Positions 33,748 through 46,609 of a stretch of DNA of 64,000 nucleotides are shown one piece after another. How positions within the stretch are numbered: the first letter of the stretch is position 1; every line of letters begins with the position of its first letter. The position numbers and the translations under genes are program-made. The stretch comes from Apostichopus japonicus. Its lineage: Eukaryota; Echinodermata; Holothuroidea; Aspidochirotida; Stichopodidae. Under the pieces are notes generated by a model. It worked only from the letters and a program-made list of their open reading frames with translations. It did no database searches and was not told the origin of the DNA. The stretch is from contig NC_092575.1 in NCBI RefSeq assembly GCF_037975245.1, positions 139,001 to 203,000 of the forward strand. Reading direction: 5' to 3'.

Positions 33748-35293
33748 ATGGCGTTTATAAGAGGAGCTTTGTCAAGAGCGCGAGAAGTATTTGGGAAATC
33801 TGAGGATCGTACTCCATTTGTGAAGTCAGATGAACTAGAGTCTGATGAACTGAGCAGAAATAGTGAAGTTAACCAACAAGAATCCAACCGACAGCCTAAG
33901 CCGTGGCTCCAACTAGCTCGATTAAGTGGAACTGTTTGTGGCATCGAATTCTGTTATGCTGCCGAAACGGCTTTTGTCAGTCCTATACTTTTGAGGATCG
34001 GGATTCCGCAACGATTTATGACAATGGTATGGTGTCTGAGTCCTTTGATGGGATTTCTATGGATGCCGATTTTAGGATCTGCAAGTGATAGATGTGGTTC
34101 TCGTCTAGGAAGACGTCGACCTTTCATCATCCTTCTCTCAGTGGGAATCATAATTGGTTTGATATTAGTGCCAAACGGCTATCGTCTAGGGGGTGCCACG
34201 TGTGGACTGGAAGTAGTGAATTCAACCAACAGTACATCTTGCATAGAGAATATAACTCCGGAACCACTTGACGTGTTGTACGGCTTCTCGGGATTCGAGT
34301 CTGGTATGGAATCGTTATATGACAACGAAACTACCACCATTTTACCCATACAGACAAGTGAGATGCCGCTGCCGGCATGCCGATTGATACCCACTGTTGC
34401 TGGACATACTTGTGGTATTATCTTTACCGTTATTGGCATCATGCTTCTTGATTTTAACTGTGATGCTTGTCAATCTCCAGCCCGGGCATATTTAATTGAC
34501 GTTACACAACCAGAAGATCATGTCAGGGGGTTGTCCATGTTCAGTTTTATGGCCGGTCTTGGTGGGTCATTGGGCTATATGATCGGAGGCATTCCATGGC
34601 ATGAGTCAACCGGAAGTGACATAGTAGGAGCACAAATTCGATTTGTATTTGGCTTAGTTTTGATCATCTTTGTAATTGCCCTAGTTTTAACTGTTACGGC
34701 CGAAAAAGAAAAAACCCTTCAAGAGATCTTCCCAGAGGAGAGGAAGAAAAAGAAAAAAAATGTTGAAAATGATGAGGAAATGGAACTGGGTATTTTGCAG
34801 CCAAAAAAAAGTTACGGAACTGGAGAAGAAAAGATTAAAGATAAGCAAGATATTGAAGAGGCAAGTGTGGTCAACATAAGTGAAAACGAAACTCCACAAG
34901 AGATACGCGAGAATGGCTTTGGTGAAGAGAAGATGTTGGTTGAAGGCACCATGGGTAATGAGATGACGGACACTGATCGGAGAGAAGAATCAACTGATGC
35001 CGAGAATGTTAGTATGACGACATACCTGCTGTCAATCATTCGAATGCCATGGTCCGTTAGAATTCTTTGTTGTACACATCTCCTCGGCTGGATGTCCCTT
35101 TTGTGTTACTCCCTGTATTTCACCGACTTCGTTGGTCAAGCTGTGTACGGAGGGGATCCTTATGCAGAACCTGGGACTCCTGAGAGATATGCATACGCCA
35201 AAGGAGTACGCATGGGATCTTACGCAATGGGTCTCTACTCCTTCACATGTGCTGTTTGTTCATTTACTTTAGAACGGATGATGGCAAAAGTTG
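33748..35293 (+). CDS. SLC45-like: SLC45-family sugar/H+ transporter, exon 1
   Basis: First of three coding exons of a 664-residue, 12-helix major-facilitator protein. Diagnostic features: TM1 GIEFCYAAETAFVSPILL (residues ~70-88), TM2 WCLSPLMGFLWMPILGS, and the SDRCGSRLGRRRPFI loop (RxGRRRP signature of SLC45 and plant sucrose transporters). A lumenal/extracellular loop follows with several N-glycosylation sequons (NSTNST, NIT, NET). TM4 ends in DACQSPARAYLID, then TM5-TM6. A long charged loop of ~100 residues (Lys- and Glu-rich) lies between TM6 and TM7, then TM7-TM8. The start context ACAATGG is good. The exon ends AAAGTTG|GTAAGT (phase 1). Family members are H+-coupled sugar carriers or melanosomal/vesicular transporters; substrate and membrane are not determined here. 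Confidence 0.92.
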
Positions 35294-36699
35294 GTAAGTC
35301 GAATAATGTCTTGTTTCCTTTACTTGCCAATATCCCATCTTAAAATGCTAAGCTGTGGATAAAAGTAACCTAGGTAACGAAACATCACAAATTCACACAT
35401 GTTCCTAAGCATTCCCTCAACAAAGTTAACTTCTTGAACTGTTTGATAGTATGCCCATAATTTACTTTCATGATTTCTGTTTGGAATTATCTGCGTTAAC
35501 TATGATTGTCCCCGAAAACATTCCAATGAGAGTCAGTTTTCCCCGTGAACTGAATTTGTTTAGAGTAACTATTACTGCAGATGGAATACTTAAGCATCAA
35601 AGAGATATGCAGGGGTTCTTTATAACGTAGAGTTACTATAACAATAAACTCATATTTAATTATCAGAACTCGCTAGTCTTGTCAGTACCCCTCACCCCCC
35701 CCCCTCCACCCCTCGCACCCTCCTATGAAAATCAAGCCACGTGATTGCTTTGCATTGTTCGTTGAGACTGAGTTGATCGATACATTATCTATTTATTTGT
35801 GTATCAGTTTTAAGGATATTATTATAGATCGCAAATTAATTCCCGTAGTTTGCTAAGAATTCTTCTTTCTTTAGAATTGCTGGATCGCCACACGCCTTAC
35901 ATTTCGAAACAAGCGTTATGTAGGTTTTGTCAAGCAATTGAAGGATGGCAAATTTCGATTTTTACAGAGCAATGACGCAAGCTTGAATTATTTTCACCTG
36001 CTCTTTACCGACTTCACTGGTTGCAGTCATACCACTTCAGGCTACTGGCGACAATTACAATTTTAAAGTGACTGCGTGGATTGCAAGTCGAAATCATTGC
36101 AAGTGTATAGCTAGTAGTTTCACAGCTAAACCAAAGACCGATAATAAGCAGTCTATACATTTAGGCTAAACCATTAAAATATGCAATATTAATACGTTAA
36201 ACAGGTCTTGAATTTAAAGGCTTTAAAACAGCGAACAAGTTCAAACCTCCGAAAGAAAGTATTAAAGATTCGTTATGAAGTTATATTTAACTCTGTTTTA
36301 AAGGAACTTTAATGTTGTCGTTTCAAGCTTAGTAAAGAGCTTTTTATGTGACCGTTAAAGAACTGATGTTTTATCCTGATATCAGTAGGTGTATCAAGGT
36401 TACCAGTGATTCGCTCACGGCCAATGCAACTCAAGTAGTTGTAAATAAGAACCTAATTTCGATTAATCTCGACGATTCTCTTGAACGTATGTCGCAAGAA
36501 AATCCAATCAGATACGAGGGAGAATGCACAAATGAATCGCAGCGCACATATTTGATAAACGTGGTTAGCCAAGGCCGTTTTAGGGTAGCTTGAGATTTTC
36601 TCTTCGCTGAAGGATATAAAGCCTATATTTTTAGTTTTTGTATAATGATCCATGCTTCATACATTCTAGCAATATGCAATATACTCGTTCAGACAAGGT

Positions 36700-37750
36700 G
36701 AATGAAACGCGCGTACTACATATAATACTGCATGCTGTAATATGCTTAATATACTGCATACAATACTGCATGCTATAATACATATATTGCATGTAATACT
36801 GCATGCTATAATAGATATACTTCATGTAATACTGCATGCTATAATAGATATACTTCATGTAATACTGCATGCTGTAATATGCTTAATATACTGCATACAA
36901 TACTGCATGCTATAATACATATATTGCATGTAATACTGCATGCTATAATACATATATTGCATGTAATACTGCATGCTATAATAGATATACTGCATATAAT
37001 ACTGCATGCTATAATAGATATACTTCATGTAATACTGCATGCTATAATACATATATTGCATGTAATACTGCATGCTATAATAGATATACTGCATATAATA
37101 TTGTATGCTGTAATGCACGTACTGCGTATAATCTGCATGCTATAATACATATACTGCATGTAATACTGCATGCTATAATACATATATTGCATGTAATACT
37201 GCATGCTATAATAGATATACTGCATATAATACTGCATGCTGTAATATGCTTAATATACTGCATACAATACTGCATGCTATAATACATATATTGCATGTAA
37301 TACTGCATGCTATAATACATATATTGCATGTAATACTGCATGCTATAATACATATATTGCATGTAATACTGCATGCTATAATAGATATATTGCATGTAAT
37401 ACTGCATGCTATAATATATATATATTGCATGTAATACTGCATGCTATAATACATATACTTCATGTAATACTGCATGCTATAATACATATATTTCATGTAA
37501 TACTGCATGCTATAATAGATATACTTCATGTAATACTGCATGCTATAATACATATATTGCATGTAATACTGCATGCTATAATACATATATTGCATGTAAT
37601 ACTGCATGCTATAATAGATATACTGCATATAATATTGTATGCTGTAATGCACGTACTGCGTATAATCTGCATGCTATAATACATATACTGCATGTTATAC
37701 TGTATGCTATTTTGGATATAATGCATATAATATACTGCATGCTATAATGT
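36700..37750. repeat. 33-bp GCATG-rich minisatellite in SLC45 intron 1
   Basis: About 30 units of ~33 bp with CTGCATGCTATAATACATAT and ATTGCATGTAATA. Variants (ATAGATATACTGCATATAAT; TGTATGCTGTAATGCACG) recur in the same order near 37085-37165 and 37605-37690, so larger blocks were also duplicated. Open frames on both strands (MQYYMQYMYYS; ILHVILHAII) are artefacts of the 33-bp period. Confidence 0.92.
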
Positions 37751-37784
37751 ATTAACATGGTTCGGGTTCTCAGTTGCACATAAT

Positions 37785-37833
37785 TATCATTATCGTTATC
37801 GTTATCATTATCATTGTTATCGTTATCGTTATT

Positions 37834-37886
<53 letters not shown>

Positions 37887-37965
37887 TACCATTATCATTA
37901 TCATCATTATTATCATTATCATCAATATCATTATCATTATCATTATTATTGTTATCGTTATCTTT
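37785..37965. repeat. (ATC/ATT)n microsatellite in SLC45 intron 1
   Basis: Trinucleotide-rich and ATCATT/ATCGTT hexamer-rich tract. Confidence 0.93.
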
Positions 37966-38347
37966 TTTTTCCTCCGTTTATTCATCGTTTATCATCAATG
38001 CGAACAGAAATTTGCTTAAGATTTGTAACATAACTTCTTCATTTTTTCTTGTAATTATATATATTACATGGAACACCACTTTTCGAGTACATGTGCAAGT
38101 ATATAATTAGCAAAATACTAGGGTAAAGGAAACGGAATCGATATGGCTTAATTGAATAAATCATTACATAAGGAAAATGCGTGCCATAACTCCACAAAAG
38201 TAACTTTATGTTTCCTAAAACTGGAAGTTCTTAAATAGTTGAACCTTTCAATACTGATTATGAATTTGAATTTAAAGAAAAACTCATTGATTAATGGATT
38301 TCGTTCATTCCTTTTGCAATCATAAATATAGTATTTCATATGAAGTA

Positions 38348-38880
38348 TCAGCACGTTTTAGGGATGTCCCCTCCCGTTGTTATAACCAAAAAAGATACCC
38401 TGCTTTGAAAAAGGAACTGCTTCTTAAGAAACATATTTTCAACATCTAAAATAAAAGAGGCAGTTATGGGACATTTCCAAAATAAGTGCTCAATATTCTC
38501 AGTTTCAATTTTACAAAAGGTACAAAGATCTGAATCACTTTTACCCATCAATGAAAAAAGCCTATTCGTGGCAACAATTCTATGAATAAATTTGAACTGG
38601 AAAAATTGGATTTTAGCTTCAGAAACAGTGTAATACGGCATATGAAAGAAGCGATGCCAGTCTTTGTAGGTTAAGTTGGTGAAGGTCGCATTCCACTTTT
38701 CAATGGCGGTTTGTTATGTCTGATAGACGACGCAAATGGCGCTTATAAACAAGTTGGGAGACTGATGAGGCTTTTAGAACTTCATTGAATAGAATTATGT
38801 TGTCATTATCAATATTATGTCTAACACAAGCAGCCCCTCTCCAACTTTTAAAACCTATCAATTAAACCCCAATATAGGGT
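38348..38880 (-). pseudogene. LINE ORF2 C-terminal remnant in SLC45 intron 1
   Basis: The minus strand reads the end of a non-LTR retrotransposon polyprotein: W...YKDWHRFFHMPYYTVSEAKIQ, FFQFKFIHRIVATNRL, then the zinc-knuckle-like block DLCTFCKIETENIEHLFWKC (C-C-H-C spacing) typical after the reverse transcriptase. Stops in the upstream part and truncation show that it is inactive. It is antisense to the host transporter gene. Confidence 0.8.
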
Positions 38881-38899
38881 GAAAAGAAAACGCATAATA

Positions 38900-38925
38900 T
38901 TATCATCATCATCATTATTATCATC

Positions 38926-39011
<86 letters not shown>

Positions 39012-39275
39012 GATCATGATCATGATCATGATCATTATCATTATCAATATCATTACCATTATCATCATCATGATCATTATCATTATTATCATCATCAGCA
39101 TCATCACCATTATCATTATAATCATGATCATCATTATCATCAATATCATTATCATTATCATCATTATCATTTATCATTTATATCATTATCATTTTCATTA
39201 TCGTTATTATTATCATTATTATGATCATTATCATTATAATTATCGTTTTCGTTATTGCTATCGTTATTATTATTG

Positions 39276-39307
<32 letters not shown>

Positions 39308-39372
39308 TTCATTATTATTATTATGATTATTATTATCATTATAATTATTGTATTATTATAATTATTATATGT
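38900..39372. repeat. (ATC)n / (ATT)n microsatellite in SLC45 intron 1
   Basis: A long (ATC)n run (~38900-39010), then GATCAT, ATTATC and ATT repeats. Derived open frames are poly-Asp, poly-Met or poly-Ile and not genes. Confidence 0.95.
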
Positions 39373-39648
39373 TACAGAGGTATTTGGTATACCTACACTA
39401 CTATAACTTGTAAGTATTAGAGTACAAATAAGTATAATTTGAATGGTTATAGTACAATAGTAGGTATACACATCATACTTGTAGCAATGATAGGTATACT
39501 TTCAATGCTTGTTGAACATGGCACATATACTAACAGATAATTGCTAACTTGAGAAGTTCAGACTGAAGATATTACTGAATTTATTCCTAAAATATCTGTC
39601 TACACCTTTCATACCCAAATGTTTAATTATCATCTTTTCTCTTGTTAG

Positions 39649-39824
39649 GAGCCAAGACCATCTACATCTGTAACCATTTGATATATTCCTTTTGTATGGC
39701 CTGTTTGGCGCTCATTAGAACTAAGTGGGCTATCTTCGTATTTTCCGCCAGCGCTGGTATTCAGTACTCAACGTTGTTCACTCTTCCATTCATCTTGCTG
39801 GCTAGATATCACACCACTGACACA
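39649..39824 (+). CDS. SLC45-like: SLC45-family transporter, exon 2
   Basis: Acceptor TTTCTCTTGTTAG|GA at 39648/39649, entered in phase 1 to make GGA (Gly). It encodes GAKTIYICNHLIYSFCMAC (TM9) and WAIFVFSASAGIQYSTLF with LPFILLARYH (TM10). It ends GACACA|GTAAGA at 39824 in phase 0. Intron 1 is 4355 bp and full of repeats; intron 2 is 387 bp. Confidence 0.9.
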
Positions 39825-40211
39825 GTAAGATATTTCCTATATGACTATAACTATTACTATTCTTTAATTGTGGTAACCTGTTCTATATGTCAACATTCTC
39901 GACCACGACATGACAGTGATGATCAATTCCAACCACATCCGTATAATTCTAGCGAAACAAAAATGTATTAATATGCTGTGTTATAAGGTAAAGTACCAAG
40001 CCAACAATAGATATCCTTATAAAGCAACTATGAATCGACTCACCTACATATCTACCGCTAATTGTAATAATGTACTCGGCGGATCAGTTATGACATTGAG
40101 ACACACGCACAAACAACCTATTGTTATTATTATTCATTCATTCATTTTGATTTACAATAAGTAAAACGATCTAGCGTTATGATGAAAAGTCCTTCTTCTT
40201 TATTCTTTCAG

Positions 40212-40484
40212 TTTGCTAAACCAAAGGAAGGCTACCAAGACTTTACCGAAGGAGAATCATCCACGGAACATAACAGACCAAAACACGGCAACCAGATTAG
40301 GGGTTTAGGTACCGATGTTGCCGTGGTCCAGAGCATGGTTTTTGTCGCCCAATTTCTCTTGTCTTTATGTATGGGATCTATAGTGCAGGCAGTTGGCAGC
40401 ACTGTTGCAGTGGTGGTCTTAGCCTGCATCCTTAGCTTTTTCGGTTCCCTCATGGCCACGCAGGTACTTTATGCTGGTCTTTAA
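40212..40484 (+). CDS. SLC45-like: SLC45-family transporter, exon 3 (terminal)
   Basis: Acceptor TTATTCTTTCAG|TTTGCT at 40211/40212 joins exon 2 in phase 0. It encodes a hydrophilic loop (KPKEGYQDFTEGES), then RGLGTDVAVVQSMVFVAQF (TM11) and GSTVAVVVLACILSFFGSLM (TM12). It stops after TQVLYAGL at 40482-40484. A GTACTT inside this end could be a donor, but the family tail (SFFG..MAT then a short hydrophobic end) fits reading through. A canonical poly(A) signal lies 13 bp after the stop. Confidence 0.88.
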   Translation, partial: FAKPKEGYQDFTEGESSTEHNRPKHGNQIRGLGTDVAVVQSMVFVAQFLLSLCMGSIVQAVGSTVAVVVLACILSFFGSLMATQVLYAGL

Positions 40485-40496
40485 TGTCAAATTGTC

Positions 40497-40502
40497 AATA
40501 AA
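40497..40502 (+). promoter_or_regulatory. Poly(A) signal of the SLC45-like gene
   Basis: AATAAA only 13 bp after the stop codon. If used, the 3' UTR would be unusually short (~35-40 nt). Confidence 0.55.
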
Positions 40503-40964
40503 GAAATTAGTCAAGTAAATGATAAATGTTATTCCCTCATTATAAATTTAACATAGAATTTTTTTTTAGATACCTGGCAGCTCCGTATGTGAAACAACGA
40601 TTGGATATAGTCAACTTGATTGAGACTCTTTCCAGGTTTAATTGGAATTGTATGGAGAGCTATATCTTCTGCATAGTAACATAATTGTTTAGCAATTGGC
40701 AATACTAAATTCGTTAAAGTGACGTAAAAATTACAATCCTGCACTTACTTATATGCAGGCAGAAGTTTTGTTTTTTCAAGATGTTGAACTGCTTACTGAA
40801 TTCTCAGCAAAACTTGTGTTGAAGAACTGTGTCACTTATAAGTTTTCAACACTTTACAAACAAGTGAGGATTTGATTAAGACTGTTAGTCCTTTGCAATG
40901 CAACAATTATATGAAAAATCTACTTGTCTCTTCGCATATTATTGATCTCTTTTACATTTAATCG

Positions 40965-41090
40965 ATTTAGCATTTTTGGCAACATGAAGAAATAGACACA
41001 GAATGAGTAAATATTGTGGCAACATGATGAAATAGACACCGGGTGAGTAAGTACTTGGGCAACATAATGAAATTGGAAAAGGATAAATAA
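40965..41090. repeat. Three diverged ~45-bp direct repeats
   Basis: GGCAACATGAAGAAATAGAC, GGCAACATGATGAAATAGAC and GGCAACATAATGAAATTGG, each followed by a GAGTAA/GATAAATAAG-type block. Confidence 0.6.
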
Positions 41091-41204
41091 GTTTTTTTAA
41101 CGCATTTTTTGCAACTTGCGGAAATAATGAATTAATAATAATAATAATAATAAACAAAACAAAACAAAGGATAAGCACATTAAATAGAGTTGTACAAAAG
41201 TTTG

Positions 41205-41675
41205 GAGTTGGTTTGGAGTGGTGTGGGCGGAGTGTCAGACCAGGGAACGTGTGGTGATTGGTTTGGAGTGGTGGGGGCGGAGTGTCAGACCAGGGAACGT
41301 GTTTGTTGGTTTGGAATGGTGTGGGCGGAGTGTCAGACGGGGGAACGTGTTTATTGGTTTGGAGTGGTGTGGGCGGAGTGTCAGACCAGGGAACGTGTGG
41401 TGATTGGTTTGGAGTGGTGGGGGTGGAGTGTCAGACCAGGGAACGTGTTTGTTGTTTTGAAATGGTGTAGGCGGAGTGTCAGACGGGGAACGTGTGTTTG
41501 TTGGTTTGGAGTGGTGTGGGCGGAGTGTCAGGCCAAGGAACGTGTGTTCATTGGTTTGGAGTGGTTGGGGTGGAGTTTCAGACCAGGGAATGTGTGTTAA
41601 TTGGTTTGGAGTGGTGGGGGGGGGGGGGGGGGGGTGGCGGAGTGTCAGACCGGGGAACGTGTTAATTGGTTTACA
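41205..41675. repeat. ~50-bp G-rich minisatellite
   Basis: Nine to ten units with TTGGTTTGGAGTGGTGTGGG, CGGAGTGTCAGACCAGGGAA and CGTGT. One unit has an expanded G-run (41618-41634). It lies 0.7 kb beyond the transporter's 3' end. Open frames through it are artefacts. Confidence 0.93.
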
Positions 41676-41689
41676 TTACTTGGTGTATA

Positions 41690-43312
41690 TTTTGTTGATA
41701 TGCATGTTCTTTAACTAAGCATCTTAAACTCTCATTCATTAGATTACGTTCGAGTTCTTTAACAATGAACAATGAAGGTTTTAATCAGATCATAACTTAA
41801 CATGATTCATAATTGATCTTTTTCTGTTTCCTAATTTCCGAAGAGTTGTTATGGTTTCATTAAGCTTTTGGATTTAGCTCAAGTAGGTAAATGGTGTTCA
41901 CATGCTTTCTTCAAACGTATCTTGTAAATGTAACGTGACAGGGTCTTTCAGTACAGTTTGCGCCTCAGTGTCTCCTTGAATGTAAACTAAAATGTACATA
42001 GACTGACGTTATACCGGCAAATGTTAAGGCTACAAGAATATTCATGACCGTCCCTTCTTACAAATAGGAAACGGTAAATTATTCGATGCACCTCTTACAT
42101 AGTCTCTCAATTTACTGGATACTTTTTTCAGATACTCGGTCACGTGATGGTCCTAGCTTGTTCTGTAAGAACAAAGGTTCTGCGTTACTATAGAGAGTAA
42201 GTTACTGAATAATCTCTCCAAACTGATATCCTTGGCTAATCCAACCTTACACACTATGTTTGTTGTGACCATTGGATCAATCTAAATGTTAGTTAATGTG
42301 TATTGTTGCTGTGCAAGCACCACATATAGTTGATAACAGTGAGTTAATGTCAGTGAGATAATGTCATGTCATCAATAAATGATACAAATCAGCAATAATT
42401 AGACCATGATTGTTCAAAGTAAGTCTTTTTCAATGACTCGAGATTTCAGTTTTAAATGACAAGGTAATGATGTAGTGTTCAAACTATTCCTGTTTGTGAA
42501 AGACAGATGAAGGTGTCCCTGCGTTTCAAGGCTCATGCCTGGTATATTAAGACGCATATCAATTACAGCATTGTGTAAGTTATTAAAAAACCAAACAACT
42601 CGATGATCCCTTCTCAAGCCCAGTTTCCTTACATCGAGATTAATATAACCATATGATCATGACGGGTTTCACGTCGAGTGAGTAGGATATCACGAACCCA
42701 TTGTAAAGGGAATCCATGATCAAGTTCAAGTATGGTGAGCGATCTATTGTGTACTGCTTACACGTTATGTTAATCACGGCCACCGACAATACAAATATTG
42801 TCTCAGTAAGACTATGTTCACACCTCTGGTATAAATATATAGGCATTGGTAACTTAACATCGTAATGGAAAGCAAGAATTGGCGTCCAGTTTGCAAATTT
42901 CGAAAGAGCGCTCTCCTTTAAAGAGATATTCCGGTGACGAAATTATATGGACTTGGTAACCACAAACATGTTAGTAATGTGATCTGTTATAGCGCCGCCA
43001 AAGCACTAATAACATGACTCATCTACAGAATCAATTAATCCTTGACTACAGGTGCTCACAACCATTGGCAAATTATATCTCTTTAGGTATGAGGCATATG
43101 AATTTACCAGATCATTGGGAGCACCTTTTGCCTAGTCTAAAGTTCGGATAGGCTTGTAGCAATCATCTTTAGAAGCAGTCATCTTTAGACGTAAAAATTA
43201 ATGGAGCATATAATTAAAAGCCACAAAGATATAGTTTATCTAAAACAAGACTCACCAGAGTATGTCTACACGTAAACGATTTCATCCTTCCTTTGCTGCA
43301 CGTCTGGGCATA
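41690..43312. other. Intergenic, no gene seen
   Basis: No coding region supported; short frames at 42414-42846 have no recognised domain. Confidence 0.4.
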
Positions 43313-43320
43313 TCTATGAC

Positions 43321-43768
<448 letters not shown>

Positions 43769-43776
43769 CCTTTGAC

Positions 43777-44985
43777 CTTTGACCAACAGCACCAAGGGAG
43801 CTGGGCAATTTTTAGGAGGGGAAGGGGAGGGGGACGCCGAGGAAGTCAGTTGCTTCTTCTATTTTTAAGGTGTTTGGGGGAGATGGCGCAGTTTCCGAAC
43901 GTATTGGTTGTTCGTTTGCGTCTTTTTGTTGATAGCAACTAAAAGCAGACAAGATAAAACAACTAATAACTTTAAAAAAACTAAAATGAAAACATATTTG
44001 AAAATGAAAATGCATTTATTTTTGCCTTCCTGATGCATGAAGGGGCTTGTAAGACTAGGTTTGAATGCAACATGATATACTATCGCATTAATTGTTGTCA
44101 AGTAGAGACACGTGACAGTTATCTCAGAGCATATACGCCTATGACCTCATTAACATAAATGTTTAATTATTTGTGTTTCGTGTTCAATTCGTAGATTGGT
44201 AATCTATATATCTCTACGTCCCGGTATAATCTTCTCTTTATTTGTGTATAAAATGAAGCAAGCTCCTGACATCATATTTTTAAATAGAAGGTACCGCGTA
44301 GTGATTTTGCCGCGTAGGTAAATGATTTATTTATTTACTTATATATGGTTTTAGGCAGTTTTCTCTTTTTTTTGATTACCTACCAAGGTAACGATTGTTC
44401 TTATACAATCATCACTTATGGTCAATATTACAATTTGATCTAAGTGTCCCATCTCGTAAACCACCATTTAAAAGGTCTTCTGCTGCAACGAATTCCATTG
44501 CACATTAGGCAATAAACACAAGACATTATAAAGACCATCATTGGGGCGCAAGTGGCAGAAATAATTGCTTGAATCTTAATAGCGGTAGTTCCGAGCGGTG
44601 GTTAAAAACAAAAACAATAAAGTAGTTCATGCAAAATGCAATGAGACTATGAACTGATAATAAAGCCGAGATGATTCCTATATACATATTCATTTACGGT
44701 AGTCTTATCACTCTACTAGATTAAAGGGGTAGTCGATACGATGTACTGTCATTATTATTTTAAATTATTTCTTCGGAGTGCTGTTTGTTATTTATAAGTA
44801 TATGTATATCTTATGCTTATGTTTGAAATTGTCATAATTTGGAACGCTTTTGTTAATTCTACACTTGGCCCCGTACAAATTGTGAGGCTATATACCACAT
44901 CATTTTGTTCTCATTATCATAACCAAAACATATATGTTCGTACTCGACCGCAACTTTTGAATTAAAATATATATTTTATTCCAAA
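43777..44985. other. Intergenic, no gene seen
   Basis: AT-rich sequence without supported features. Confidence 0.4.
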
Positions 44986-44989
44986 TATC

Positions 44990-45250
44990 TCCAACTGCGC
45001 TGAAACGCCAGAAAAGGTGGTCTAGGGTTTCACTAAACTCGCCACAAAAAGTGCAATTTGAGTTATTAATAATGTTAATTTACTAAGGAAATTATTTGTA
45101 ACAATGCGATGGATAAACTTGTACTGAAAGTTTCTTAGTTTAGTATCTTTAATCTTGCTAAAAGACACAAAAATCCTACACCAGTTTATAAAGGTGCCTT
45201 TAAAATCATTGTCCCATTTTAAACAACAACGTGGTTGCTCAAAACAACGG
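44990..45250 (-). pseudogene. LINE ORF2 C-terminal remnant (second copy)
   Basis: The minus strand reads KIKDTKLRNFQYKFIHRIVT, a frameshift, then NSNCTFCGEFSETLDHLFWR. This is the same FQ(F/Y)KFIHRIV ... CTFC ... HLFW block as the remnant at 38348. The final Cys of the zinc-knuckle-like block is lost, so it is degraded. Confidence 0.75.
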
Positions 45251-45360
45251 CTGTTAAATTGACTATAAGCATGTTGGCAAATCTTAGTAGTACAGTAGGA
45301 GTTGTTATGGAAACTCCATGGTACACCACAATTGCGCTAGCATAACCTGCTGACTAGATT

Positions 45361-45374
45361 GTTGCCTAGGCAAC
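45361..45374. promoter_or_regulatory. Perfect X-box-like palindrome (RFX-type)
   Basis: GTTGCCTAGGCAAC is a perfect 14-bp palindrome matching the symmetric RFX/X-box pattern. It lies ~1.24 kb upstream of the GPCR start at 46610. Function is inference. Confidence 0.35.
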
Positions 45375-45379
45375 TGTAA

Positions 45380-46609
45380 TGAACACCTAGATGGTACCCA
45401 TGTACGTGGGATAGAATGTATAATCCCATTCCTTGTAAAAGTAAAGCTTGGACAATTAAATTTAGCAATAAAAGCAATATACGACATAGGCCTGCCATAC
45501 GACAATAACTGCTACAATTTATATTATAGACAGACAGAGTTGCGGCAATATTTGATGTAAACGGCGCTCGTTACCCACAGTTAGATAAAAGCACTCAATA
45601 AAAGAATCATATGGCAATTGCGAGATTTTAAATATGAAATACTAACGTCATACTAACGCGACCGAAGTAACTAAAAGGACGTTAAAATGCGTTCTGTCTT
45701 TATAAGAACGTTTGGTCAAAATGATAATCTCTCACTGGTGAATATTTGATTATCTCTCACTGGTGAATATTTCTCTTAATCTCTTGGCTTCAGCTGGTGG
45801 GTCGACGTTTCTGGACAACGCTAAGTGACGTCATCAGCATTCTTCTTCAAATATTCCTTAAACAAAAGCAACAAAGTATAAAAAAGGGAAAAATGGTGAA
45901 AGAAGAAACAATTAAAGCCGTTTAATAAGCTATGATAATAATTAATAATAATTATGAACAAGCTTAATGGCAGCGACCATGACCTTCCTTGTTTGAAGTC
46001 ATCCATAGCGGGGACTGGTTCACTGGTTAGTTGGAATGCTATTGTACAGGAACTCCTATTTCATTGCACGCAGGTTACCTTCACGAGTCATAGAAAAACA
46101 CTGAAGCACTTCACCTGGCATGATGCTGGAAACTTTTTGTAGTGTGAAAAAAGCATAACTTCATATAGAAACAAGACGCGTCCTTGAACTAAGTATTTAA
46201 CTTATAGAATTTGAGTAACTTATATAATTGGAGTAACCACGCACGAGCTGTGTCATCTCGACAACCTTGGAACTACAATCACAATTGTAAATGACTGCAC
46301 GACAAGGGGAAACTTCGTGTTCACTAACAAGGATTATACGGTCAGCATACACATATATTAGGTAGTTGGTACCTGTAAGACTAGTGTAATATATTCCCAC
46401 ATCGTCATTGATATCTCAAGAAAGTTCTGTATTTACTAATATCAGAGGATTTTAAGGAGGAAACTCACGTAATATTGTCAGATTCATTTAATTGCCCGGA
46501 TGTAAGCAATGTTCAGCGTCGTTGATATTTAACCACAACGGTAACTATAGACTGATACTATTATGTGAAGTGTCACTAACTTGCTAATCACCAAGTCAAC
46601 ATCCTTAAA
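45380..46609. other. 5' flank of GPCR gene 1
   Basis: No other coding region supported. A ~30-bp direct duplication (TCTCTCACTGGTGAATATTT) lies at 45729-45772. Confidence 0.4.

Noticed and set aside
36631-37726. Several MQYYMQYMYYS-type open frames
   Set aside because: Translations of the 33-bp intronic minisatellite of the transporter gene.
40456-40461. Possible splice donor (CAG|GTACTT) in the last transporter exon
   Set aside because: Reading through gives a family-like short tail and a stop, followed at once by AATAAA.
41190-41718. Open frames with GVVWAECQTRERV repeats
   Set aside because: Translations of a ~50-bp G-rich array with an expanding G-run.
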